Below are positions 45,451-56,690 of a stretch of 64,000 nt of DNA, piece after piece (the first letter of the stretch is position 1; every line of letters begins with the position of its first letter). This DNA comes from Xylaria sp. FL1777 (Eukaryota > Ascomycota > Sordariomycetes > Xylariales > Xylariaceae): NCBI GenBank assembly GCA_022578965.1, contig MU400522.1:124001-188000 (forward strand). Direction: 5' to 3'. Both the position numbers and the translations under genes were made by a program. Under the pieces are notes generated by a model. It was given only the letters and a program-made list of their open reading frames with translations. It was not told the DNA's origin and did no database searches.

Positions 45451-47960
45451 TTTTTTGATTTTTTTTTATAAAATGTTTAAATGTTTGTTTTATTTAATAC
45501 TTTAGATATTATTATACTTTGTTTTATTTTTGCTTTTAAGCAAGCTTTAAATTATAGTTTTTAAGCTTTTTTGCTTTTAATAACTATTTTTAGTATAATT
45601 ATGCTTTAATTAGCTAGTAATATTTATAGCAGTTATTTTTATATTTTTTTAAAATAGTGTTATAAGTATAATTAAAATTCTTTTTAAATGTTATAAATTT
45701 TTATAAATTTTTATAGTAAACTATAGTTATAACTAACCACTTTAATTTATAAAAGTTTTATATTTTTATTTTTATAATTTGTTTAAAAAACTAATTATTT
45801 TTTAGTTTATTAAGTAAATATTAATAGCAATAATATATTATATAATAATTTTATAGTACTTTATTATGTTTTAAATCTTTTAAACATAAAATATTATTAT
45901 TGTTTTTTATTATAATTTTATTATAGTAATAACTTTTAGTAATTAGTTAAATTGCTAGCTTTAGTTTTTAAAACATATTAATTTTTATGCTAACTATTAG
46001 TGCTTTTTTATTTTGTTATATTTAAAGTAGTTTAAGCTATAAAAATATTTTATTTATTTTTATTAGTTCTTTTTTTATAGTATTTTTTATAGCTTTTAAT
46101 TTTATTTGTTTTTGCTTTAAAGTTTTATAAGTTCTGTTTTTTTAAGTTTATTTAGCAACTAAGTGTTTTAGTAGTTTATAATTAGTTTAGTAATTATACT
46201 ATTTATAGTTATAGTTTTGTTTTTTTAAACATAATTTTTTTTAAGCTATATTTTAAGCTTTAATAGTTTAAAATTTTTATAGTTTTATAAGTTTGTTAAC
46301 TATATTAATTTATTACTTTTTATTGTTTGCTACTTTTAGTTAAACTATTTTTTTAAGTTATATATTAAACAATTTTAATTGTTTATATAGCAAATATATT
46401 TTTTTGCAATTTGTTTTAATAATTATAAAGCTTTTAAATAATATTTATATGCTTGTTTATTTTAACTTATATAAATAAAGCATTTAGATTTGTTTAATAT
46501 AGCACTTTTGTTTTAACTTAAAATAGCAATTTTATATTTTTGCTTTAAAAACGTATTTTTTAAATTGCTTTGTTATTTTTTGTTGTTTTAAACTTTTATA
46601 ACTTATACTTTTTTTTTAAGTTAAAAAATCTTTTCTTTTTTATAGCTTTTTTTTCTGTTTTTTTTTTTAAATTAACATTATTTTTAAAAGTGTTTTTTTT
46701 TTTATAGTTATAATATTTAACTTTAAATATATTTTAGGATTATTATTTTTGGACTTTATTGATTTGCTTAGATTTTTGTTTAATATTTTCTTAAGTATTT
46801 TTTTTTTTGTTTTTTTTAGTTCTTTTAGTTTTAAAGTATTAATTAAATAATTATTAATTAATTATAATAGCTATATTAATATATGTATTAATTTTTGCTA
46901 GTTTATTTATTTTGCATAGTTTGTTTTAAACTTAAGTTTTAAGTTTACTATAAAATAAGTAAAACAATATAAGCTTAAGCAATTTTAAAATTACTATTAA
47001 TTGTTTAAATTTTATAGTATAATTTGTTGCTACTTTTATTTGTTTTAAGCAATAAAGTGCTTTTTTTGCATATTTTGCTTTTTAAGTATTTTTAAATAAT
47101 GCTTTTATTTAATTTTTAAACTTAATGTAATCTTTAAAAATCTTTTTTGTTTTTAGCTTAAGGTTAGTTAACTTATTAGCTTTTAAAAAATTTTTTAAAA
47201 TAAATTAAAACTATTTTAGTACTTTTTTTAATAAAAATTATAAAATAGTTATTATTTTTTGATTTTTTTTTGTAATAATAATAAAATACTATTTTAAATA
47301 AAGTTTAGCATAAATTAAAAAGGCTTTTATATTTATAAATTTATTATAAAGCTTTAAAGCAGTAAGTTTAAAACTTTTAATGTTTAGCATTTTTAACATT
47401 ATAAATAATTCTAATAATAAAAGCAGTAATAGTAATAAAAAGTTAGGTTTTTTATTTTAAGTTATTACTTTAAGTATAGCAATAATAAAAATAAGCGTTA
47501 AGTTTACTAATAGTAGTATTAATATTAATTATAGCATAATTATTTATTTAAAACTTTAATTTATTGTTATAGTAATAAGTATTATTGCTGCTTTAATTAC
47601 TATAGCTAATATTTATGCTAGTTTAAAAGTTATAATGTTTAGTATTTAAGCTATTTTTTAGGTTAAAGCAACTAGTTTGCTTTGTAGCACTAGCATTAGC
47701 ATTAGTTTTTTTTTACTACTGCTGCTTAATTTTTTTTTCTTTGCTATTGCCTTTTTTTTAATAAAAATAGCTAATAAAAGTACTAAAATCTATTATTTTA
47801 ATACATTATTAGTTTTAAAAATCTTTAAAATTTTTAAACTTAATTTTTGACTTTTTGTTTTTAGTAGTATAACTTAAATTTAGTTTTATTAGTTATTAAG
47901 TAAAGTTTACTTACATAATATTATTTAGCATTTTTATTTTTTAAATATTTTTTTAGTATA
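45450..47960 (-). pseudogene. gag: D gag region
   Basis: Positional gag, colinear with C 29600-32150 and A1 4500-7000. No motif is intact. Confidence 0.55.
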
Positions 47961-48058
47961 CCTTTAAAAGTTTATTTTGTAAATTGTTTATTATTTAACT
48001 TTTTATACTAATATTTGTTTTTATATATTAAGTTTTATTAATTAAAAAGCTATTAAAA

Positions 48059-48552
48059 TATAACAAACTTATTATATATTAATATAATAAGTTTGCTTTT
48101 AAAGTTTTAATTTGCAAGTAATAATAAGATTTTTAATAGTAGTCCGTTAAAGAAATTTTCGAAATACTTTTACTACTATATATTAATAAAAGTTTTAAAG
48201 AATTAAAAGTAATAAATATATTAATGCTTAGCAGTTATAAAAAATTAATAGCTAAAAAACTAAAACTAAGTAAATAACTAAATATAGAAAATATATAATT
48301 ATATAAACAAAGGAAAAATAAAAAAAGTAGTAACTTTTTTTAAATTATTGCAAGTTTAGTAAGCACTAGATTACTATAAGCTTAGTAAGCCTTAAATTAC
48401 TGTAAACCTAGTAAGCTTTAAATTACTATAAGCTTAGTAAGCTAAATAAATTATTACGTAACTTCGGCTTTAGCTAGCAAAAGAAAAGGTGCAAAGTATA
48501 TATAAAAGCATTAAGCCGCTTTAAAGGCCACTTCTGTGCTAATTTTGTAACA
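48059..48552 (-). repeat. D 5' LTR
   Basis: 494 bp. The outer U3 edge keeps AAGCCGCTTTAAAGGCC and GTGCTAATTTTGTAACA. The inner U5 end is almost free of G/C. The U3 26-bp units lie at about 48345-48450. Confidence 0.93.
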
Positions 48553-48557
48553 CTTTT
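48553..48557. repeat. D target-site duplication, right (CTTTT)
   Basis: Partner of 40851-40855. The LINE resumes here. Confidence 0.9.
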
Positions 48558-49868
48558 ATTAAGTTTTTAAGTTTTTTTAGGTTTTTTTTTTTAATAAAAA
48601 CTTTAAAAAACTTTATAAAAAGTTTAAATAGTTTTTTTTATAGTAATATAGTTTATATTAGCTAATAATTAAATAAAGTCTTTAGTTTTTTAGTTATTTA
48701 GCTTTTAATAAATAGTATATTTAAAAATAATATATTTATAATATGTTTTGCTTTATAAGTTGCTTTGTTTAGCATTTTTATAAAGCATATGTTTACTTTA
48801 GTTACTTAGTTTAAAATTTATTGTTTTTTATAAAAAGTAATAGTTTTAAGTTTTTAGTTTAAATATTTTACGTTTAAGTTTTTTATTATTAAGCAGTTTT
48901 TTAGTAATATTAATGCTATAATATATTTTATTACTATATTTATGTTTAATGCTTAATAATAGTTTAATATTTTATACTTATTAATATTTAATTATATAAA
49001 ATCTTAGTAATATATAAAAGCTTTTTTTTTTATTATTAAGTTGCTTTATATTTTAATATATATTATTATTTTAAGCTTATTTAACTTTTTTATATTTTAA
49101 GTGTTAATTAGTTTGTAATTTTTGTATTTTTAATAAGTTTATGTTTTTTTGTTTTTTTTTTTGTTTATTTATAATTTAATAATTATAGCAATATTTATTT
49201 CTTTATTTTAGCATTTTTATAAAAATATTAAATAGTTATTTATTTTATGCTTTATATTTTAAATTATTACTTTAATTAACTATATAATTATAATTAACTT
49301 TGTTTTTTAATATTATTTAGTTATATATTTATATTGCTTTTTATTTTATTATTATTAAGCTTTAAAAGTTTTTTAAAAGTTTTATAAGTTAACTTTATTT
49401 TTAGCTTTTTTAGTATATTAATAAGTTTAGTAATATTGCTTTTAATTAATATTTTTGCTAATTTGCTAACTATTAATAGTAATATTAATATAATTATAAA
49501 AAAAGCAGCAATAATTTTGTTTTTTATTTTTTTATTATTAGTTTTACTAAAGGTAATTCTTAATAATATAGTTTTTAAAAATAATATAGCTTTAATGCTT
49601 AATTTTTTTAAAACTAGTAAAGCTTTCTTTTTGTTTTTATTGCTTTATTGTTTTAATAGCTTTATTAATATAGCTTTTTTTTTAATAGCTATAATAATAA
49701 GCAGCATGTTTTTATTATTATAATTTATATTGCTTGCTTATTTAATTGCTTTAATTTAAGTTAATAAAAATAAAATTATTTTATTGTTAATTTTATATAG
49801 TTTATATAAGCAGTTTTTATAATTTACTAAATAAAAGCTATAATAATTAGTATACTTTAATATAGCTA
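48558..49868 (-). pseudogene. LINE 5' part (upstream of RT)
   Basis: Minus-strand continuation of the LINE on the other side of D. It should include the end of ORF1 and the endonuclease part of ORF2. Translations are Lys/Ile-rich and no endonuclease motif is readable. A 95-codon open frame at 49436-49723 on the plus strand is an antisense shadow. Confidence 0.5.
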
Positions 49869-49880
49869 TAACGTGGTTTA

Positions 49881-49910
49881 TAAGCAAGTGAACTATTTAA
49901 GCAAGTGAAC
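49881..49910 (+). repeat. Subterminal 13-bp direct repeats of the Fot1-like element
   Basis: TAAGCAAGTGAAC occurs at 49881-49893 and 49898-49910. Repeated subterminal motifs are typical transposase-binding sites in pogo-type elements. The binding role is inferred. Confidence 0.8.
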
Positions 49911-49970
49911 CACTTTTTACCTTAACGCGTATATTTTTCTTTTGTTGCGTAATAATTTATTAATAATAAA

Positions 49971-50941
49971 ATGTTAAACAATTTAATTAAAGCTAGATTA
50001 CAATTAGTTCTTTAAGCTATTTAGTTATCCTAAAAACTTAGTGTTTAACGCGTTTATAAAATCTATAATATTTTTTGCACTATACTATATAATAAAATAA
50101 ATAGTTATACTGCTTAAAACAAAACTTGCGCTAATATGCATAAACTTGATTTAATTAAAAAAAATGTCTTTTTTAAGTATATTTTTAATTTAAATAAGCA
50201 AGGATATTTTTTTGCTTATGTTTTTATAAAAGATATAGCTAATCTTTTATATAACTTATAAAACGAACTGCTTATTAGTAAGCACTAGGCTTATAACTTT
50301 GTTAATTGCTATAAAAAGCTTAAATCGCAGTTTATACGTGCTTATAATTATTAAAAAGCATTATGCAAAGATTTAAAGATTATTAGCGCGTAATTTAAGC
50401 GTTATATATATATAAAAACATAATATAGTATTTATAATAACAATGTTTAAAACTTTAATAAAACTAGGTTTATAATAAGCTAGATTTGTTTATATATAAT
50501 TATTATACGCGTTAATTAACATAAAAAGCATAAAGCAATGCAGCTTAGTAATAAAAAATAATTAATAGCAATTTGTTTAATTAATTTATATAGTTTATTT
50601 ATTTCGCTTTATATTATTTTTTAAAAAGTTTATTATTTTAAGCATTAGTACTAAAACACTAATTTTTTAACTAATTAAGTCCTTAATACTAGTTTAAATA
50701 AATAAACAAATAATAATATAAAATTAAAATAAGCAAAATATTTTAAAAAATATACTTAGCTGTTTTAAATAAACAAATATTAATTATTAGTGCTAAACTA
50801 GCATAAAAGTTATATATTAGCTAAGTTTAAAAAGTATTATAAAAAGCAATATATTATAACTATTGCTTTGTTTTTTTACTTGTTATATTTAATTTAACTA
50901 CTTAACGTTAAACTTTATAACGTTTTAAAGTAAGCATATAG
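49971..50941 (+). pseudogene. Fot1/pogo-like DDE transposase, truncated by B2
   Basis: A single frame from ATG 49971 to the B2 junction, about 323 codons. The N-terminus is the two-part DNA-binding region (LIKARLQLVL, KLSV; then MHKLDLIKKNVFFKYIFNLN, NKQGYFF, DIANLLY, AYNFVNCYKKLKSQF, KALCKD). The DDE domain follows. DETGF reads NKTRF at 50457-50471, AVQPxNREW reads AMQLSNKK, LDGHxSH reads LN.HKS with the Asp codon at 50796, and QPLDV reads LLNV with its Asp at 50904-50906. All three catalytic Asp codons are now Asn (GAT/GAC to AAT/AAC), and stops are TAA/TAG, so it is dead. B2 cuts it 12 codons after the third catalytic position. Confidence 0.9.
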
Positions 50942-51245
50942 TGAAATAGAGCAGTACGATCGCGCAAGATTTATTATACCACTCTAATTGCAAAAAGATA
51001 AATCATAACTTATGCATTTAAGCAATTAGGCCATATATGAATTAAGAAATTAAACAATCAATTAAAAAGCTATTTAACAATATAAATAAAGCAACTATAG
51101 CTAATTTTTATCTTGTTATGCGTTATTATTAAGTTTATACTTTGAAATTTAGCGCAATATTTATACTTTTATTTTTACTGTATAACTTAGCTTAAACTTA
51201 TTTTAACTAGCTAATTAGCTTATTTAGCTACTTTACTTTACTTTA
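50942..51245 (-). repeat. B2 3' LTR
   Basis: 304 bp, inverse of 7092-7395. The outer end keeps GAGCAGTACGATCGCGCAAG, including CpG sites that are rare elsewhere in the window. Confidence 0.93.
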
Positions 51246-51716
51246 ATTTTTTTTTATTAAAATATAGCTACTTTTAGTTTATTTTAATACTTATAATTAT
51301 ATAGTTTTTTATTTTTATTAGCGTTTTTTAAACAAAGTTAATATTATTTTTTTTTGTTTATTTAGTTTTATAAGTTCTTTTTTATTTCTTTTACTACGTT
51401 TAAAAATAGCTTAAGCTTTAGCGCTTATAAAAGCATTATAGCTTCGTTAAAACTAGTTTTAGCTTTTTTATGTATTTAAATATATAAGTAAAAGCTTTTA
51501 AAAATGCTTAGCGTTTTTTTTATAAAAGTGCTTATAAAAAGTTTATACTTTTTTTTTTTTAAATTATTAAGCTTAGCTAAGTTTTATACTTAGCTTATTA
51601 TACTTAAAAAAAAAAATATTTGCAAGAGTTTTTGTAGTAAAATAACTTCGTACTGCTAAAACGTCTTTATATTGCTTATAATATAACTTTTTTAGTATAA
51701 TTGTTAGTTTTTTTTG

Positions 51717-54152
51717 CTAAGAACTCTTTTTGCGCTTTAAAGTAAAAAGCACTAAAAAAACAAAACAATTAACTTTTAGTTTTTTTTTTAGCGTTTTTTT
51801 TTTACTTTATATATTTTTAGCGCTTAATAATAAAAAAGCTAACTTATTAAATCTAAAAAAAATTGCTTTTGGTTTTTTTAGGAAATAATAAAGCTTAGCG
51901 CTTATTAAAAGCAATAAACATAAATCTTTTTATAACTTAAAGCTAAAATACTTTTTAAGGTTTGCTTTTAAAAATTAAATAAGCTATTTATAACTTTTTT
52001 AATTATTAATACCTTTTTTTAAATATTAGCTTATTAAATTATAAAACACATAGTATAAATATAAAGCTTTAATAAACTTATATATATAGTTATTGCATTA
52101 ATAAAAGCAAAAAAATATAAAATAGCTTAATATAACTTTTATATTAAAATGTTTTATTGTTTAATACTTTTGTAATTTTTAAAAAACTTGTTTGTTATTT
52201 TTATTAGTAATATGTTTAAAGTTTAAAATATATATTATTTTTAAAACAGTATTAATAAAAATAGTAATTTAGTAATTATTTAAGCAATATTTCATTATAA
52301 AATATTTTATTTAAAAAATTGCAACAATTATTACAGCTTACTTTATGTTTTGCTAGTTTATAAAAAAATTTTTTATAAATTAGCTATACTTAAGTTTAAT
52401 ACTTATTTTTAAAGCTTTAGCTTTTTTATTTATATATAACTAAAGCAATACGTTTAGTAAAGCTTTTATTTTGCGCTTATTTAGTTATTTTTTAACGTTT
52501 AGCTTTATAAAAATATTTATAATATAAATAGCCTTAATTTTTTATTTTGTAGTGTTTACTTCGTAAAAGTTTTTATAGCAGCTATAAACAGCAAGCTTTT
52601 TTTAGTAATTTAAATATTTTTGTTTATACTAATAAGTTTTTTTAGCAGCTATTTATTGTTTTAAAAAAAAAGTTTTTAGCTATTGTTTTTTATTATTTTT
52701 ATATATTGTTTTTAGAACTTTACTTAATAAAAAATAATAAGCTAGCTTTTATTTATTATAAAGCTTTAGTTTATTAAAATGTTTTATATTATTATTTTTT
52801 TAATAATTGTTTAAAGCTTTTTTTAATAGCAGTTTTTTTAAAAATTCTATAAACAATAATTACTAAATATTTAGTTTTTATACTATAGGTTTTTATTTTT
52901 TATATAGTTTTAGCTTTATTGCTAAAACTATTAAATTTTTTATAAACGTAACGTTAAACTTATTAAAGCAAAAGTTGTTATTTTTGTAGTATTTTTTAAT
53001 TTTAAATAAGTACTATATTAATATTATAAAACTTTTTATAGCTATAAATCTTAATATTTAGTTTATAGCTTATAAAAATGCTCTTAAATATTTAGTTTTT
53101 AGTTTAAGCATATAAAGTAGTATTTTATTTATGTTTATTAAGCAGTTTTATATAGCAAAGTATACTATAAAAGCTCTGTTTTAAAAATTAAGCACTTTTT
53201 TATTAAGCAACAAATTAAAAGTATAAAAAACTTTTATTAAAATTATATATAGTATAAACTACTAATATTTTAATGCTTTTTTATTATAATATTTTTTATG
53301 TATTAAATATATTACTTTTTTTTATATTTGTTAAACTAAGTTTAAAAATAAGTTTTAGTAAGTTTTGCTATTTTTAAAAAACGCATAGCTAAAGTGCTTT
53401 TTTAGTACTACTTTTTTTTTTTTTTCTAGGTTTTTAAAAAATAAACTTTTTATAAAGGTTATTTCTTTTTATATAAAATAAAACTTTAAAACAAACTTTA
53501 AAAAAACATTAACTAAAAAAAGCAGTATGTTTTTTAGCTAAATATTTTTTATATTTAGTTCTTTAATTTATAAAAAAAGCTAGTAAGCTAAATATTTTTT
53601 ATATTTTAAATTCTTAACAATTATTAGCTTTTTTTTAAAGCTATTTTTAAAAAGCTATTAGTTTTTAAAAAAAAGCTTTTTATAATTAGCAGTTAAGTTT
53701 ATATATATATGCTTATTTTTTCTTTTTTTTGCTTTTTTTTTAAAGTTTGCTATTTTTTATGCTAGTTGTTTATATGCTTTAGTATTAAGTATTAGCTCTG
53801 CAAAACTTTCAAAAAAAAATGCTTTTATTTTTAGTTAATTTACAGTACTAGTAATTTTTATAAAAATAGAAAATATAATAATTAAAAGCGTATATATATA
53901 ATAAAAGCAATTTTTAATAATATTTAAGCGTATATATACTTTTATTATATTTTATAATTTAATAAAAAATGCAAACAAGTTAAAAGTTTTAATATAAATT
54001 AAAAGTATAAAAGCAAATAGTATAAAAGGTATAAAATATAAGTATTAATATTAATACTGCTTGCTTTACATAGTTTAATATTTTTAATTGCTAATTTAAG
54101 TTATTATTTTTTAGTAATTGCAAGATTTTTTAAATATAAATGCTAAAAGCAT
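51717..54152 (-). pseudogene. B2 accessory frame, unknown function (2,436 nt)
   Basis: Minus-strand copy of 18838-21273: ATG complement at 54150-54152, stop complement CTA at 51717-51719, exactly the same length. Equal length over 2.4 kb between two independently mutated copies is the main evidence that this was a gene. Sequence differences are mostly transitions. Confidence 0.6.
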
Positions 54153-56690
54153 TTATGCTAAATATAAAAAGTTAAAACTTATTAAATAAATAAAATAGCA
54201 AAATTAAATATAAATAAAAAGTTTAATAAAACAAATATAATAAAAAAAAAGCTAAAATATATATTTTTAAATTAATATATCTTTTTTTTACAAACTTATT
54301 ATATTATTTTTAATTTATTAATTAATTATTTTATTGCTAAAATAAATTATTAATTACTAAATGTCTTTATAATAATTACTTTTTATATATTTATGCTAAT
54401 ATTAATTAAAAAATAAATAAATAAAGTAGTTTTAATTAACTAAATAGTTATTTTTTAATTTCCTTTTAATATACTTATAATTTACTTTTTTTAAACATTT
54501 ATTGCTATTAATAACAAAGTAAATAACTTAAGCTTTAGTAAATATAAAGGAAAAGCTTGTTTTTTTTTTTAATTTGTTTTTTTTTAAGTAGTTTTAAAGC
54601 TTAGATTTTTTTTGCAATTTTTTTCTTTAGTGCTTAAGTTTTTAGATTACTTAAATTACGCCTTTATTATAAAGTTTTTGTTTTTAAGTAGCATAATTAA
54701 TGCTTGCTTAATTAAGCATTTAAAAAACAATTTTTGCATTATTAATAAAGTTTTAAACAATTAAAAAGCATTATAGCAATTAATTAATATTTAGAAAATT
54801 AATATTGCTTAGTTAATAAATAGTTATACTTATAATATTTAAAAAGTTAAGTTTACTAATAAATAGCAAAATATATATATTTTTTTTTTTTTTAAATCTT
54901 GTTTTTTTTATTTAGCTAACTTTTTTTGTTTTATATAACTAAGCATTAAGTTATTTATAAATTAAAATTTTTAGTAGTAATACTAGTAGTAAATATGTTT
55001 AATAAAAAGTTAGTTATAATTTTTTTTATATATGTTATATAAATTAATATATTTAAGCTAGCTTTAATTAAATAAAAAAGCAAAAGCATTTAAAATTTTG
55101 CTTATTATATATAAAAGCAATTAAAGGTAATTTTTAAAACAAATATATATATTAGATTTTTTATAACTTTTGCTAACTTATAGCTATATTTATATAGCTG
55201 TTTAAAATATAAAATATTATATTTTATAAGCATTATAAATAGTTATTAATAATAGCTAAAAGCAAAAAGTATATAAAGCTTTATTTTTTTTTTTTTTTGT
55301 TGCACTATTTTAAAATAAAAGTTTAATGTATATATTAATTGCATGTTTATTATTTAGTTATAAAACTGTTTATTTTATAAGTTTAAAAGCAATATAGCTA
55401 AATATTTTAAAGCTAATATAGTAACTATAGCAGTTAAAAAAAATCTTATATTTAAAAACTTTAAAAAACAAATAGTTTTAATTAAAAATATTTTTGTTTG
55501 CTTAACTAAAAAAAAAACTAAATTAAAACGTAAGTTAAAACGTTTTTTTTAAGCTAATTTTGTTGCTTAGCTTATTAAAAGTAATATTAATAAGCAATAA
55601 TTTAGTATTGCTTAAAAAATTAATATAATGCTTAAGTGTTTAAAAAAATAGCTAAAAAAATAAATCAAATAAGTTATATAAAGTAAAATAAAATAAAAAA
55701 ATTAAACAATTTGCTTATATAGCAATGTTTTTTTTAATACAATTTGCAATTATTTTTTTTTATTATATAGCTTATAAATTTTTTTCTAAGCGTAATAAAT
55801 AAAAAAAAAATAGTTATTATATAAAAAGTTAAGTTATAATATTTATAAAAGCAAATATATAAAATTTCTGTAATAAAAAAATTAAAAATATATAAAATAG
55901 AAATTATTAATACTAAATTGTTAAATTTCCTTTTGTTTTTTTTTTAGTTTTTATTTTTTTAGCTTTATATAATTAAATAATCTTGCTTAATTTTTTGTAG
56001 CAAAGTTTTGTTTTTGCTAAGCTTGCTTTAAACTTTATTTAAACGTTTGCTGTTTTACTAAATGTTTATTATTATTTAATAGTAGCTTTAAGTTATTGCT
56101 AGTAGTTTAAGCACATAAAATATAAACTAATAACTTTTCAAAGTATAGTAATAGTGTTTTTTGCTTTTTAGTAGTTCTAAAGTTTTTATTAAGTATTAAA
56201 TAGTTTAAACTAAAAGCAAAAAAAGCTATTTAGTTTTAAATAAAAATAATAAAGCAATTAAAAGTAAAAAAACTTATGCGTAAGCGTTAATGCAATAAAA
56301 TAAACTTAAGTAATTAAAACTAATAAGCAGTTTTTATTTTTGTTTTTTTTGTTTTTACGCATTTTTAAAAAAAAGCAATAATAATTTATACTAAAACTAA
56401 GCTGCTTAATTATTTAAAAAACGTTAAAATAAAATAAAGACTTATATTTTTAACGTAATAATAAAAAAAGTGCTAATAAACTAGCTGCTATAAAACTAAC
56501 AAATATAAAACTAATAAAAAAAAAGCTATAAAAAACACGCTTAGTTTTAAGCAAAAAAAAATAGTTTTATGTATTATAACTTAATTATATAAACTTATAT
56601 AATTAGTAAAAATAAAGAATAAAATAATTAGTAAAAAAACAAAAAGTAAAAAAAAAAAAATCTATTGCTTTAGCTTTTATTAGTTATTAT
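54153..56690. other. B2 interval between accessory frame and pol, unresolved
   Basis: Colinear with B1 16300-18837. Composition of the strands reverses relative to the neighbouring genes, as in B1. No protein is recognised on either strand. Confidence 0.3.

Larger units (their letters stand above)
40856..48552 (-). mobile_element. Ty3/gypsy chromovirus copy D, complete (7,697 bp), inserted in the LINE
   Basis: Full-length minus-strand A-type element with 494-bp LTRs at both ends and CTTTT duplications. It interrupts LINE ORF2. Motif spacing shows two net single-base losses relative to A1 and C: protease to RT is 707 against 708 nt, and RT to chromodomain is 2,204 against 2,205 nt (RT to integrase CxxC 1,166 against 1,167). 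D is therefore frameshifted as well as RIP-mutated. Confidence 0.95.
37229..49868 (-). mobile_element. Tad1-like LINE, interrupted by D
   Basis: A non-LTR retrotransposon on the minus strand, in two pieces: 48558-49868 (5' part) and 37229-40855 (3' part), about 4.9 kb in total. No LTRs flank it. The call rests on the reverse transcriptase read at 39500-40210. The 3' limit lies in or beyond the TA run at 37220-37235, which A2 split. The 5' limit is not seen and may continue past the Fot1-like insertion at 49869. Confidence 0.8.
49869..50941 (+). mobile_element. Fot1/pogo-like DNA transposon, 5' part, cut by B2
   Basis: Starts with TA (target) then ACGTGG at 49871. The terminal region carries two direct 13-bp copies of TAAGCAAGTGAAC (49881-49893, 49898-49910) within a GTGG...CCAC inverted pair. 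A transposase frame follows. The right half, with the other terminal repeat and TA, lies beyond B2 and outside the window. Confidence 0.85.

Noticed and set aside
49436..49723. 95-codon open frame on the plus strand
   Set aside because: Opposite strand of the LINE 5' part, with no motif and Ile/Phe/Leu-rich as expected for an antisense shadow.
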